64,000 nucleotides of DNA from Parvularcula sp964556115 (GCA_964556115.1 CAZKVC010000004.1:1-64000), one strand, 5' to 3'. Shown: positions 32,491 through 41,727, numbered from the stretch's first letter. Program-made: numbers and translations. The notes: generated by a model not told the origin, from the sequence alone.

Positions 32491-33492
32491 ATGGGCGGGC
32501 TGAACAGCGGGGGCATGATGCAGACCGGGGACACAGGCCTCAATCTGATCAAGGCTTACGAGGGCTTTCACGCCTCGCCCCGCCGCGATGAGCGGCGCGG
32601 GGACGGCAGCTATGTCGTCGGTTACGGCCACCATACGCCCCATCCCGCAGCGCAGGTCAGCCAGCGTGACGCGCACAGCATGCTTATCAGCGATGTGGGT
32701 CCGATCGAGAAACTGCTGCGCGACACGGTGCGCACGCCGCTCAACCAGAACGAGCATGACGCGCTCGTCTCCTTCGTATTCAATATCGGTGCGGACAATT
32801 TCAAACGCTCGACCGTTCTGAAGAAACTGAACGAGGGCGACAGGCTCGGCGCGGCGGAAGCTTTCGAGCGCTGGACCAAGGCGCGGGTCGACGGAAAGCT
32901 GATGAAGCTCGACGGTCTCGTCAGACGGCGCGCGGCGGAGAAGTCCCTTTTTCTCATGCCGACCGATGCCGAGCTCGTCATTCCCACCTCCGAGGTCGCC
33001 CCGGCGGACGAATGCGATGGCCAGATCGTCGCCGCCCATGAGGTCACCTACGCGCCGCTGGTGGATTTCGACAGCTACCGCCGCGACAGGGGCCGTAGCC
33101 TGACGTCCGAAGAGATCGAAGGCAGGCTCCAGGCGCTCTACGCGGCCAGCCACGCTTTGACCGGCGATCCTTCGAAAATGATCATCGCCAAGGCCGAAGA
33201 ACGGGAAGATATAGGCGTCACGGTTGGCGCCGTTCTCGCGGCCATCCTCGCTGTGCTCCTGGCCTTGATCGGCGTCTCGATGCTTCTCGAAAGCTACGCG
33301 CCGGGGCTAGCCGACCAGCTGGGCTTCAGCCGGGTGGTGCTCGCTCCCGTGATGATGGATCTGCCCTTGTGGCTGACCTCGATCGGGCTCGGGCTTTGCT
33401 ATTTCACTTTCTATATTCTCGCCAAGCGGGCTGCGCGGCACGCCATCAAGAAAGCTCGTGCGCGTGAAGTTGCAAGGGTCCGCAGCGCCTGA
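32491..33492 (+). CDS. spmX: SpmX-like polar muramidase-domain protein
   Basis: SpmX in Caulobacter is a polar protein that localises and activates the kinase DivJ; in Asticcacaulis it positions stalk synthesis. This 333-residue protein has the same order: an N-terminal phage-type GH24 muramidase domain (about 12-155) without signal peptide, an acidic/charged linker (156-240), and two C-terminal membrane helices (about 241-266 and 292-311). The domain contains Glu24 in A-Y-E-G, G-Y-G-H at 44-47, and the SpmX-like strings T-P-L-N-Q-N and L-V-R-R-R-A-A-E-K. The catalytic threonine position of lysozymes (T-I-G-Y-G-H) is Val here, so hydrolysis is doubtful. It overlaps no neighbour and leads a DUF1489 operon. 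An ATG at 32515 or 32518 is an alternative start. Confidence 0.85.
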   Translation: MGGLNSGGMMQTGDTGLNLIKAYEGFHASPRRDERRGDGSYVVGYGHHTPHPAAQVSQRDAHSMLISDVGPIEKLLRDTVRTPLNQNEHDALVSFVFNIGADNFKRSTVLKKLNEGDRLGAAEAFERWTKARVDGKLMKLDGLVRRRAAEKSLFLMPTDAELVIPTSEVAPADECDGQIVAAHEVTYAPLVDFDSYRRDRGRSLTSEEIEGRLQALYAASHALTGDPSKMIIAKAEEREDIGVTVGAVLAAILAVLLALIGVSMLLESYAPGLADQLGFSRVVLAPVMMDLPLWLTSIGLGLCYFTFYILAKRAARHAIKKARAREVARVRSA

Positions 33493-33493
33493 A

Positions 33494-33904
33494 ATGGCAG
33501 CCGTTCACCTGATCAAGCTCAGCGTCGGTACGGAAACCGTCGACGACCTGCGCCGCTGGCAGCAGCGGCAGGCCAAGCGCAGTGGCAGACCGAACCATGT
33601 CACCCGCATGTTTCCGAAGAGGGCAGAGGAGCTGAAGGATGGCGGGTCGATCTACTGGGTCATCGCCGGGCAGATCAGGGCCCGCCAGCGAATCCTCGAC
33701 CTCGACGCCGTGTCGACCAAAGCCGGGACCAAGTGCAAGATCGTGCTCGATGAGAAGCTTGTCTCCGTTGCGCCGGCGCCGCGCGGGCCTTTTCAGGGCT
33801 GGCGCTATCTCAAACCGGAAGATGCACCGCGCGATCTTCCCGAGGGCCTCGCGCCGGATGACGCGGTGATCCATGCTGAACTGGCGGAACTGGGACTGTT
33901 ATGA
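33494..33904 (+). CDS. DUF1489 family protein
   Basis: This 136-residue soluble protein of the alphaproteobacterial DUF1489 family has unknown function. It shows the family N-terminus H-L-I-K-L-S-V-G, the T-R-M-F-P-K-R-A-E-E-L segment, G-S-I-Y-W-V-I-x-G, I-x-A-R-Q-R-I and the closing G-W-R-Y-L. The ATG at 33494 lies 1 nt after the spmX stop codon, and its own stop overlaps the next start by 4 nt (33901-33904). This points to a three-gene transcript. Confidence 0.88.
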   Translation: MAAVHLIKLSVGTETVDDLRRWQQRQAKRSGRPNHVTRMFPKRAEELKDGGSIYWVIAGQIRARQRILDLDAVSTKAGTKCKIVLDEKLVSVAPAPRGPFQGWRYLKPEDAPRDLPEGLAPDDAVIHAELAELGLL

Positions 33905-34698
33905 GCGAGCCTGACGAACCTTCCGGCGCGCAAGGCCGGTTGCCGAAACGCGGCCTTGCCGCTGGCCTCACGATCGCTGTCGGCATCGCAGGGTTGGGTG
34001 CGATCCTGATGCCCGGCGCCGACGAAGAAACGCCGGCCGCGACCGAACAGATCGCACCCCTTGCGCAAGAGGAAGCGCCCGCGCGCTTCTGCCACGACGG
34101 CCTCATCACCACTGACGACCGGTGCATCCCCGCCGACACCCTTGGCGAGGCGAGCCGCCTGACCGTCCCTGCATCCTTCGAAAGCGAAGGACTTCGAATG
34201 ACAGGACCGGGGGGAGCAAAGAGCGAAGAGACGGTGCGGGACTGCAACCGTTATGCCGCGCTCCGCCGCGAAGGTTGGTCAGGCGTGAGTGCAGCCGACA
34301 TGCGCCGGGAGCGGGAAGCGGGCCGCGCCTGCGGTCTGGGGCTCATCCTTGAGAGCGCGGCCGTCCCCGCCGCCATGCCGCCTGCCTTGCGCACGAAGGA
34401 CTGGCGTGACCTCCCCTCCGCCGCTCTTCCATCGGCCGGCGAGGCCGGGTTCGGGCCCGATACGGTGATCGTTCAGGAGCAGCAGGACCCGGCTATCTGG
34501 TCGGCGGAGGACGCGAGGCTTCTTGCCCGGTTCACCCTCATCGGCGCGGCCGACTTCAACGGGGACGGGCAAGGCGAGCATCTGGTCGAATGGGGCCTGC
34601 GTATCAAGGGCGGCACACTGACAGCATCGGGCTTCGCGCTCGTCAGGAATGATGGGCCGCGCCCCTTGTTCCAACCGCTCGATCCGTTTGCGCCATGA
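33901..34698 (+). CDS. Hypothetical membrane-anchored protein
   Basis: I do not recognise this 265-residue protein. A basic stretch is followed by one hydrophobic segment (about 18-37), which should anchor it in the inner membrane with the bulk in the periplasm. The body holds four cysteines that could form disulfides, and an acidic D-F-N-G-D-G-Q-G-E loop (about 218-226), a calcium-binding or FG-GAP-like signature. It overlaps the DUF1489 gene by 4 nt and is therefore the third gene after spmX. Its 3' end is 57 nt from the convergent bactofilin gene. Confidence 0.7.
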   Translation: MSEPDEPSGAQGRLPKRGLAAGLTIAVGIAGLGAILMPGADEETPAATEQIAPLAQEEAPARFCHDGLITTDDRCIPADTLGEASRLTVPASFESEGLRMTGPGGAKSEETVRDCNRYAALRREGWSGVSAADMRREREAGRACGLGLILESAAVPAAMPPALRTKDWRDLPSAALPSAGEAGFGPDTVIVQEQQDPAIWSAEDARLLARFTLIGAADFNGDGQGEHLVEWGLRIKGGTLTASGFALVRNDGPRPLFQPLDPFAP

Positions 34699-34722
34699 AA
34701 AACGGGGCCGCGCTGGCCCCGT
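34698..34722 (-). terminator. Rho-independent terminator of the bactofilin operon
   Basis: An 8-bp GC-rich stem (34715-34722 with 34702-34709) with a 5-nt loop is followed on the minus strand by T residues (complement of A at 34698-34702). It lies 33 nt beyond the bactofilin stop codon. Confidence 0.85.
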
Positions 34723-34754
34723 CCCTGGATCCGGTCGTGTAAGGAGCGCTTCGC

Positions 34755-35441
34755 TTAGCGAAGATTGCCCTTCGCGCCCATGGCCTGCTTGGTCGGCTGA
34801 CGCATCTGGTCGAGGTTGCCGCCTGCCTCTTTCTGAGCGGGCTCCCGCTGCATGGTGGCTGCTTCGCGGATCCGGGCCTCACGCTCGCGCGGGACATTGT
34901 TCATCGGCTGGGCGTTCATCATCCGCTCCGGCGAGGGCGCCGGAAGCTCAGCCGGCGTGGCCGGGCCCGTATCATTCAACGGATCGTCGGAATGGCGGCA
35001 GCTGCCTTCGAAGCGTGCGCCGGCTTCGATCATCAGTGCCGTGTGGATCACGTCGCCCTTGACGATCGAAGTGGCCGTCAGCTCGACACGCGTTGCGCGG
35101 ATACGGCCCTCGACAGTGCCTGCGACCTTGACCTTGTCGGCGACGACTTCACCGCGAACGATGGCACCTTCGCCGATCACGAGACCCTTGGCGTGAATGT
35201 CGCCCTGGATATCCCCGTCGAACTGAACCTCGCCTTCGGAACGGATTTCGCCGCGGATGGTCATGTCCGCGCTGATCAGCGAGGGCACACCGGAGGGTGC
35301 AGGGCGGGGCGATTTTGCACGTGCGGAGGGTTTGGCCTCGGCGCGGCGGGTCTGCTGGGTGTCTGCGCTCATAGTGCGTTGATCCTCGAACTCGGGAAGC
35401 TGACGAGCCTCGGTCTTATCGCGCTTAGCTTTCGAAAACAT
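34755..35441 (-). CDS. Bactofilin cytoskeletal protein
   Basis: Bactofilins polymerise without nucleotides into membrane-associated filaments that recruit wall enzymes. The 228-residue protein starts M-F-S-K-A-K and has a proline/arginine-rich N-terminal tail. The beta-helical bactofilin domain (about 55-150) contains repeated G-E-V/G-D-I turns (G-E-I-R-S-E-G, G-D-I-Q-G-D-I, G-E-V-V-A-D-K-V). A long disordered C-terminal tail (150-228) rich in Pro, Glu and Arg follows. The ATG at 35441 overlaps the end of the upstream M23 peptidase gene by 17 nt. Bactofilin and M23 endopeptidase pairs direct curvature or stalk and bud shape in other alphaproteobacteria. Confidence 0.93.
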   Translation of the reverse strand: MFSKAKRDKTEARQLPEFEDQRTMSADTQQTRRAEAKPSARAKSPRPAPSGVPSLISADMTIRGEIRSEGEVQFDGDIQGDIHAKGLVIGEGAIVRGEVVADKVKVAGTVEGRIRATRVELTATSIVKGDVIHTALMIEAGARFEGSCRHSDDPLNDTGPATPAELPAPSPERMMNAQPMNNVPREREARIREAATMQREPAQKEAGGNLDQMRQPTKQAMGAKGNLR

Positions 35442-36780
35442 AACGGCCTGCCTCGATGAATCTCTTCGGATCAACTGGTTTGCGGTTGAACAGCACCTCG
35501 TAGTGAAGGTGTGTCGCGGTGGAGCGGCCGGTGCTGCCCATCAGTCCGACCACGGTATTTCGGTCAATCGTCTGACCTACGCGTACCTTTACCCGGTCGA
35601 GATGAGCATATCGTGTCCGAAAGCCGTTACCGTGATCTATTTCGACAATGTTTCCGTAACTACCCCAGCGGCCTGCGCGGGCGATCCGCCCGGGAGCGGT
35701 CGCGATGATCGGGGTGCGGCGGGCCGCGCCGAAATCGAGACCGAAGTGGCGGGTCCGCTGGGTTCTCTTGAAGGGATCGTAGCGAATACCGTAGCCTGAG
35801 GTTTCACGGTGACGGGCGTGGACGGGGCTTCCGATCGGTACGCCATTCACGGTTCCGGCGAGGGCCGCGAGTTCGGTCAGCTTGCGCTGAACCCGGTCGG
35901 CGGTTTCGAAGTAGGTATCGGTGAGAACGCCGCCTTCCTCGTCCTCGACCGGGATGAACGGGCCGCCCTGGCCGTTCATCTCGTCCACGTCGTTCCCTGT
36001 TGCCTGGGCGAGGACCTGAAGACCGAAGGCTTCGTCGGCCTTGCTGCGCAGCTCATGCGCCGCACCGGTATGACGGAGAATCTGGTTGAGCTCGCGGATC
36101 GCGCGCTCCATCGATTCCTCGATCCCGGCGAGCGTGACGACCTGCTGCGCGGAAAGCTTCGCTGTCTTGCGGCGCATGTCGGTCAGAACGTCGTTTTCGA
36201 TCCCCTCGGCGATCTCGCGGTCGATGACATTGTCGAGCGCCTCGCGGCGAAGGGCGGAAACCCGGCTCTGGCGGGGCGTGGGTTCACGGCCCACCGGGTC
36301 GATCATGACGCGGTTGCTGCCGCGAAGCTGACGCCCGCCCGGCGCGCCTGCCGCGGAAAGGGTCTCCGCAAGGCCGCGCAGCTGGCCATCGACAGCGGAC
36401 TTGTTCTCGACCAGCACCCGAAGGCTGTCGTGCTGGCGCTGAAGATTGGCGACCGAAGCTTCGAACTCACGGCTGTAGATGAAGTTGAGGGAACTGACTT
36501 CCTCATAGGCCGTCTCGGCCTTTTGCAGACGGCGGCGATAAGCGGCCTGCTCGTCGCGGCGCTGCTGGTCCTTGGCGATGATGATCTGCTCTTTGAAGAC
36601 CACGTTGACCGAGGAATAGGCGACCCAGAGAAGTGCAGCGAAGAGAATGGAGGCAAAGATCATCTGCGTCCGCGAAGACAACTTGATGAAATGCACCACG
36701 CCTTCGGAACGATGATAGATCTGGCGTTCACGGAACAGATGCCCGAAGACGCGCCCCAACCGTCCCTTTTCGTTGCCCAT
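35425..36780 (-). CDS. M23-family peptidoglycan endopeptidase (LmdC-like)
   Basis: This 451-residue inner-membrane protein has one transmembrane segment (about 40-62), a periplasmic coiled coil (about 65-240) and a C-terminal LytM/M23 zinc endopeptidase domain. The zinc ligands are visible in H-F-G-L-D-F-G and the final H-L-H in T-H-L-H-Y-E-V, so the domain appears active. The ATG at 36780 (M-G-N-E-K) is preferred; a longer frame from 36828 lacks support. It is the first gene of the pair and overlaps the bactofilin gene by 17 nt. Equivalent pairs act together, the bactofilin positioning the peptidase. Confidence 0.92.
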   Translation of the reverse strand: MGNEKGRLGRVFGHLFRERQIYHRSEGVVHFIKLSSRTQMIFASILFAALLWVAYSSVNVVFKEQIIIAKDQQRRDEQAAYRRRLQKAETAYEEVSSLNFIYSREFEASVANLQRQHDSLRVLVENKSAVDGQLRGLAETLSAAGAPGGRQLRGSNRVMIDPVGREPTPRQSRVSALRREALDNVIDREIAEGIENDVLTDMRRKTAKLSAQQVVTLAGIEESMERAIRELNQILRHTGAAHELRSKADEAFGLQVLAQATGNDVDEMNGQGGPFIPVEDEEGGVLTDTYFETADRVQRKLTELAALAGTVNGVPIGSPVHARHRETSGYGIRYDPFKRTQRTRHFGLDFGAARRTPIIATAPGRIARAGRWGSYGNIVEIDHGNGFRTRYAHLDRVKVRVGQTIDRNTVVGLMGSTGRSTATHLHYEVLFNRKPVDPKRFIEAGRYVFES

Positions 36781-37000
36781 TATCTTCCCTGACTGCCCGC
36801 CTCGAAGGTCGGCGAGGCCCCGGCCCAATCACCCAGACGTGACACTACCACGGACTATCCGGGATGTCACAGTCGCTTACGGAACCAAGTTCGAAAATTT
36901 ATTAAGGTTGGGCAGGAAACACTGCCGATCTTCGAAACGGTACCCGAAACAACGCCCTGACGGACTATTGCGACCAAAACATGGCCACATTCGGTCGGGT

Positions 37001-37813
37001 TTAGGACGCAACCCCCTCATACCAGTCCCGCGGCATCGCCGCCTGGGACCGGGCCCAGTCATTGAAAGGCCGTTTGGGGCCTTGGGGGTAGTAAGTCATC
37101 ACACATTTGTGAAATGTCTCTTCGGGATGCAGTCCCCGGGTTTTGGCAATGCTTTCAAACCAGAAGACGCCGGCCCGGACATGCCCGATCTCGTCGTTAT
37201 AGATGCGGGTCAGGACCCCAGCCGTCCGCCTGTCGCCGAGGCCTTCCATCTTGCGGATCAGACCCGGCGTCACGTCGAGGCCGCGGGCTTCAAGGATCAT
37301 CGGTCCGATGGCGAGCCGGGCCAGGATGTCTTCGGCCGTCTTCTCCGCCGCATCCCAGAGCCCTGAATGCGCAGGAAAGTCGCCATAGGCGTACCCAAGA
37401 TCGCTCAGCCGCTGATGCAGCAACCTGAAGTGCAACCCTTCCTCGCCCATGACCTTGAACCAGTCCGCAACGAAGGTGGCGCGGTCCTCGTCCGGCACCG
37501 CGCCCGCAAAACGAAGCGCCATGTCCGCGGCCAGATCCACTGCGTTGAGCTCGATATGGGCGAGGGCATGAAGAAGCGCGGCCTTGCCCTTCGCCGTGCC
37601 GGGCCCGCGCCGGGGGACCTCCTGGGGCGGCACGAGTTCCGGTTTGGCCGGACGGGCAGGTTTGCCACGAGGCCCGAAGCGCGGCGCGGGGCTCAAATCG
37701 AAAGTCTCGGCCGCACCCAGGATCCTTTCTGCCAGCGCCGCCTTGGCGTGCGGATCGGCCTCGGCAAGGACCTCAAGCGCCGCTTCGTCCCAGAAGGCGC
37801 GAAGGGTGCTCAC
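37001..37813 (-). CDS. DUF455 ferritin-like protein
   Basis: This 270-residue protein is of the DUF455 family with a ferritin-like four-helix bundle. Putative di-metal ligands are visible in A-H-I-E-L-N-A-V-D-L, G-E-E-G-L-H-F and D-E-I-G-H-V. Some related proteins have been linked to tRNA modification or rhamnosyl chemistry, but the role of this one is not known. The start overlaps the peroxiredoxin stop by 4 nt (37810-37813), so the two form an operon. The 220 nt upstream of the M23 gene (36781-37000) hold no gene that I can support. Confidence 0.82.
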   Translation of the reverse strand: MSTLRAFWDEAALEVLAEADPHAKAALAERILGAAETFDLSPAPRFGPRGKPARPAKPELVPPQEVPRRGPGTAKGKAALLHALAHIELNAVDLAADMALRFAGAVPDEDRATFVADWFKVMGEEGLHFRLLHQRLSDLGYAYGDFPAHSGLWDAAEKTAEDILARLAIGPMILEARGLDVTPGLIRKMEGLGDRRTAGVLTRIYNDEIGHVRAGVFWFESIAKTRGLHPEETFHKCVMTYYPQGPKRPFNDWARSQAAMPRDWYEGVAS

Positions 37814-38268
37814 AGCTCCCGAACGGCTTCCAGGACCTTCTCGACATGGCCCGGGACACGGACCTTGCGCCAGATCTTCCGGATGGCGCCGTCCCCGTCG
37901 ATCAGGAAAGTCGAACGCTCGATGCCCATATATTTGCGGCCATACATGCTCTTCTCGACCCAGGATCCGTAGCGGTCGATCATCTCGCCTTCCTCGTCCG
38001 AGGCGAGGGCGACGGTAAGCTCATGCTTGGCGCGGAATTTCTCGTGCTTGGCGACGGGATCCTTGGAGACGCCGAGCACTTTGGCGCCGGCCTTCTCGAA
38101 GGCGTCGAGTTCTTCGGAGAAGGCGATCGCCTGCTTGGTGCAGCCGGACGTGTCGTCTTTCGGATAGAAGTAGAGAACCAGAACCTCGCCGGCGTAATCG
38201 GAGAGGCTCACCTCCCCGTTCTCGCTTGGGAGGGTGAAAGCGGGCGCCTTGTCGCCTTCCTGAACCAT
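37810..38268 (-). CDS. bcp: Peroxiredoxin, Bcp/PrxQ type
   Basis: Bcp reduces hydrogen and organic peroxides in the cytosol using thioredoxin. The 152-residue protein has the thioredoxin fold and the peroxidatic cysteine Cys43 in D-D-T-S-G-C-T-K-Q. The second cysteine, normally five residues later in PrxQ of the E. coli type, is Ile here, and I see no other cysteine. It may therefore work as a 1-Cys enzyme. The DUF455 gene follows with a 4-nt overlap. The gene diverges from the AsmA-like giant gene. Confidence 0.92.
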   Translation of the reverse strand: MVQEGDKAPAFTLPSENGEVSLSDYAGEVLVLYFYPKDDTSGCTKQAIAFSEELDAFEKAGAKVLGVSKDPVAKHEKFRAKHELTVALASDEEGEMIDRYGSWVEKSMYGRKYMGIERSTFLIDGDGAIRKIWRKVRVPGHVEKVLEAVREL

Positions 38269-38400
38269 GAAGCATCCTTTTTGTCGCGAAACCGGCCTCT
38301 AGCGAAATGCCGGGGCAACCGTCCATGTGGTAATCCGCCGGACCTTGCCGCATAGGCAACGGTTCAATTAGATCAGAAGCTTCGGGTCAGGGATCAGTCC

Positions 38401-41400
38401 GTGCAGCCAGGCATGCCGCCACAGCCAGAAGGGGTGGGCCGAGCCGCGAGGAGCGGCGGTTTACGCCTGCGCGGCATCGCGGGGCTAGGGACACGGGCAG
38501 CGGGATGGTGCGCCACCTTTCTGCTTGTTGCCGGAGCGCTTCTGCTTGGAGGGCTCCTCCCCGTCGGTGCGGCGCTTCCCGCCATCGCGACCCTGCTCGA
38601 CGAACGGTCGATCGATCTTGATACGGAGGGCTTTGCGTACCGGGCGGGACGGCAGGGCGTTCACCTTGAAGCTGCATCGCTTCGACTGTCAGGACCAGGG
38701 AAGGTTCACGCCGAGACCGTACGGGCCAACCTTGGCTGGGCCGATCTCTTCCGCGGCAGAGCCGCCGCGAAGCGTCTCTCAGCGGAAAGGCTCGATCTCG
38801 ACCTGCGCGGCCTTCCTCGAGGTGACGAAGAGAGCAGGGGCGGCAACTTCGCCCCCTTGCGCGAGGCTCTGTCGGAAGGGCGGCTGGGTACGCTCGACCT
38901 TCCGAGGATCGACGGCATCCTGCCTTCGGTCCGTGGGCAGGATGTTCGCCTCGACAATGGCTCAATCTCGAGCCGGGCCGGCGGGGAGGGCTGGCAGCTT
39001 CACGCTTCGCTGCCGCTCTTGATCGGTGAGCGGAAGACCCAGAGCGACCTTCGTCTCGATACGCAGAGCTCCGGTATCATCGACCTCAATCTGTCTACGG
39101 ACGGCATGCCGCTCGCACCGCTCCTGCGCCTGGGCGGCGCGGAAGGGCTTCGTCTCGACGGCGAAGTGGCAGGGCAGGCGTCACTCCGCATCGCTGCGGA
39201 TGGCAGTCTCGGCGAAGGGCTGGTTGCGCTCAGCAGTCCGGGCGGCAGCGGCCACCTGCGCGAGCATGCCTTCGTCTTTGGGTCCAACAGCATCAAGGCC
39301 CGCCTGCTGCCCGGAGAAGGCGCCGCGGAGCTCAAGGAGTTGAGCTACGACATCGCAGGCAATCGCGGCAACCTGACGGGGCGGTTCGCCGCGCAGAATC
39401 TCGACGACCTCAACCGGCTGGAGCTTGATTTCGCCGTGTCCGGAGAGGACGTGACCGTCGATCTTCGCGACCAGCTCGACCAGCCACTTTCGATCGAGAC
39501 CATCAGGGCCAGCGGGAGGTTCGACGCTGCCGCGCGGCGGGTTGCGCTCGACCGTCTGGCCTCGTCCTTTTTCGGCAGCGCTCTCGAGGGGGCGATGACC
39601 CTGACATTTCCCGAGGGATTTGGCGGCAGCCCGAGGCTCGAGGTCGATGCCCGCCTGCCCGGACCGCTGACACCTGACGAGGTACTTGCCGGGTGGCCGA
39701 AGCTTCTGGCCGGGGCGGCGCGGCAGTGGGTGGCGAACAATCTGGCCGAGGGGACGCTGACCGACCTTGCCTATGTCGCCGATATCCCGATGAACGCGAT
39801 CCGTCCGCTTACGCCCCTGCCGGACGCTTCGATGCGTTTCACCTTCGATGCCCGCGACGCTGTCGTCACTTATCTCCCAGGCCTACCGCCCATCCGTAAG
39901 CTGAAGGCATCGGCGGAGGTGACAGGTAACGCTTTCCGTGTCGATGCTTCGGCAGGCGAGGTCTCCGGCGTGGCGCTGCGGGACGGCACCCTTGTGATGC
40001 CCCGCTTCATGCCGTCCGGCGCGATAGCCCGCTTCAACGCTCAGCTCGACGGCAGGATCCCCACGGTCCTCGAGGCCCTTGAAGAAGCCGGGTTCGTCAC
40101 TTTCGAGGAGGGTGCCTATCAACCCGAAGTGTTCCGTGGGCGTGGCCGCTTCGATCTTTCAGTGGCATGGCCGTTGCGCGCGACGATCGAACCCGGTGAT
40201 GTGATTGTCTCGGGCGAAGGCGCCTTCACCCGCGGCGCCATCGACGATGTGCTTCCGGGCATTGATGCGATGGATGCTGATGGCACCGTAACCCTCAGCC
40301 CCGACTTCGTCCGTGTCGAAGGGCAGGGGCTGGCGGCCTCATCGCCCGCAAGCTTCGTCTGGCGGCAGGGCCTGGCGAAGGGCGCGACGGCCGATCTCAA
40401 GGTGGAGGCGGATCTCGACACCCTCGCCGGCGATATGATTGGCGTGCCTCTTCGCCAGTTCTTCCGGGGGCGGGTCGCGACCACGGTGACGGCGGACGAT
40501 CTCAGCCCCGGCGCTCCCGTCTCCATTCGCGGCGACATCGAGGATGCGGCCGTCACCCTCGAAGAACTCGGCGTCTCCAAGGCCCGCGGAACGCCTGGAT
40601 CCTTCGAGGCGGTGGTCCTGCTGCCTGAGCCCCGAGACCGTGCCGAACGGCTCATCAATCTTCCCCACCTCGCGCTGTTCTCGGATGATTTTGCCCTCGA
40701 AGGCGGCGGTCTTTTCACCGAGGAAGGAGCCGTGCGGCGGCTCGACCTTTCGCGTTTCGAGATCAGGGACCGTGCGGATCTCGGCCTTGCGCTGACCGTT
40801 TCGGGCGAAGGGCTTAGCGCCGTGGTCAAGGGTAACAGCTTCACCGCCGACCGGATCATCGAATCGCTCTTCTCTTCCTCAGGGGCAGGCGGCAACCTGC
40901 CCGGGCGCTCCGTCATGGATGTCGACCTCGGGGAGGTCCGCCTACGGAACGGCATCGTGCTACAGGACCTCTCGATGGACGCGGTCCACTCCGGCGAGAC
41001 ATTCGAGCATCTCGAGCTGATGGCCGGGCTTGGGGAAGGCGAGGTGATGAGCGCCACCATTGATCGTCCGTTCGGCGAGGAGTTCGGCTATGTCTCCCTT
41101 GAGGCAACGGAGTTCGCCAATCTTCTCAACGGGGTCTTCGGCATTTCCTCGGTGAGCGGCGCGCCGGGGTCTCTCAAAGGCACAGTGGCGCCGGAGAAGG
41201 GTTTTGCGGGACGCCTCGAGCTTGGCGAGCTGATCATCAAGGACGCGCCCTTCCTGGCGCTCCTTCTTGGCGCGACGTCCCTCGATGGGCTCAGCGATGT
41301 CCTGAACGGCGACGGCATCCGCTTCGAGAAGCTCGAGGGCGATATCTGGCAGAAGGGGAGCCGGATCGGCTTCGAGGATGCCAAGCTCGTCGGCTCCTCC

Positions 41401-41727
41401 CTCGGTATATCCGCTGCGGGGCAGGTGGATCTCGACCGCGGGCTGATCGACATGCGCGGTGCCATCGCTCCGGCCTACGCCGTCAATGGGTTCCTTGGCG
41501 CCATTCCGGGGCTCGGGCGCCTTTTCGTCAGCCGCGAGGGCGAGGGCATTCTCGCCTTCAGCTATCAGGTCACGGGCAGCCTCGACGCGCCCAAGGTCAC
41601 CGTGAATGCGCTCTCAGCTTTGACACCGGGCATCCTGCGCCGGATGTTCGAACCGGTGACCGGCGGACCGGGCGAGCCGGGCGCCATTCTCGACCGCGCG
41701 GCGGGCGAGGTGAAGGACAATCCATGA
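38401..41727 (+). CDS. AsmA/YhdP-like DUF3971 periplasmic giant protein
   Basis: This 1108-residue protein has one N-terminal membrane anchor (about 33-58) and a long repetitive beta-rich periplasmic body. The C-terminal AsmA-like region contains G-Q-V-D-L-D-R-G-L-I-D-M-R-G. The architecture matches the AsmA-like/DUF3971 branch that includes YhdP and TamB, which bridge the periplasm and move phospholipids to the outer membrane. It starts at a GTG; I see no better start. With the Mla operon at 54.7 kb, it is a second candidate lipid-transport element. It is followed after 61 nt by the VTT membrane protein gene and may share a transcript with it. Confidence 0.85.
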   Translation: MQPGMPPQPEGVGRAARSGGLRLRGIAGLGTRAAGWCATFLLVAGALLLGGLLPVGAALPAIATLLDERSIDLDTEGFAYRAGRQGVHLEAASLRLSGPGKVHAETVRANLGWADLFRGRAAAKRLSAERLDLDLRGLPRGDEESRGGNFAPLREALSEGRLGTLDLPRIDGILPSVRGQDVRLDNGSISSRAGGEGWQLHASLPLLIGERKTQSDLRLDTQSSGIIDLNLSTDGMPLAPLLRLGGAEGLRLDGEVAGQASLRIAADGSLGEGLVALSSPGGSGHLREHAFVFGSNSIKARLLPGEGAAELKELSYDIAGNRGNLTGRFAAQNLDDLNRLELDFAVSGEDVTVDLRDQLDQPLSIETIRASGRFDAAARRVALDRLASSFFGSALEGAMTLTFPEGFGGSPRLEVDARLPGPLTPDEVLAGWPKLLAGAARQWVANNLAEGTLTDLAYVADIPMNAIRPLTPLPDASMRFTFDARDAVVTYLPGLPPIRKLKASAEVTGNAFRVDASAGEVSGVALRDGTLVMPRFMPSGAIARFNAQLDGRIPTVLEALEEAGFVTFEEGAYQPEVFRGRGRFDLSVAWPLRATIEPGDVIVSGEGAFTRGAIDDVLPGIDAMDADGTVTLSPDFVRVEGQGLAASSPASFVWRQGLAKGATADLKVEADLDTLAGDMIGVPLRQFFRGRVATTVTADDLSPGAPVSIRGDIEDAAVTLEELGVSKARGTPGSFEAVVLLPEPRDRAERLINLPHLALFSDDFALEGGGLFTEEGAVRRLDLSRFEIRDRADLGLALTVSGEGLSAVVKGNSFTADRIIESLFSSSGAGGNLPGRSVMDVDLGEVRLRNGIVLQDLSMDAVHSGETFEHLELMAGLGEGEVMSATIDRPFGEEFGYVSLEATEFANLLNGVFGISSVSGAPGSLKGTVAPEKGFAGRLELGELIIKDAPFLALLLGATSLDGLSDVLNGDGIRFEKLEGDIWQKGSRIGFEDAKLVGSSLGISAAGQVDLDRGLIDMRGAIAPAYAVNGFLGAIPGLGRLFVSREGEGILAFSYQVTGSLDAPKVTVNALSALTPGILRRMFEPVTGGPGEPGAILDRAAGEVKDNP

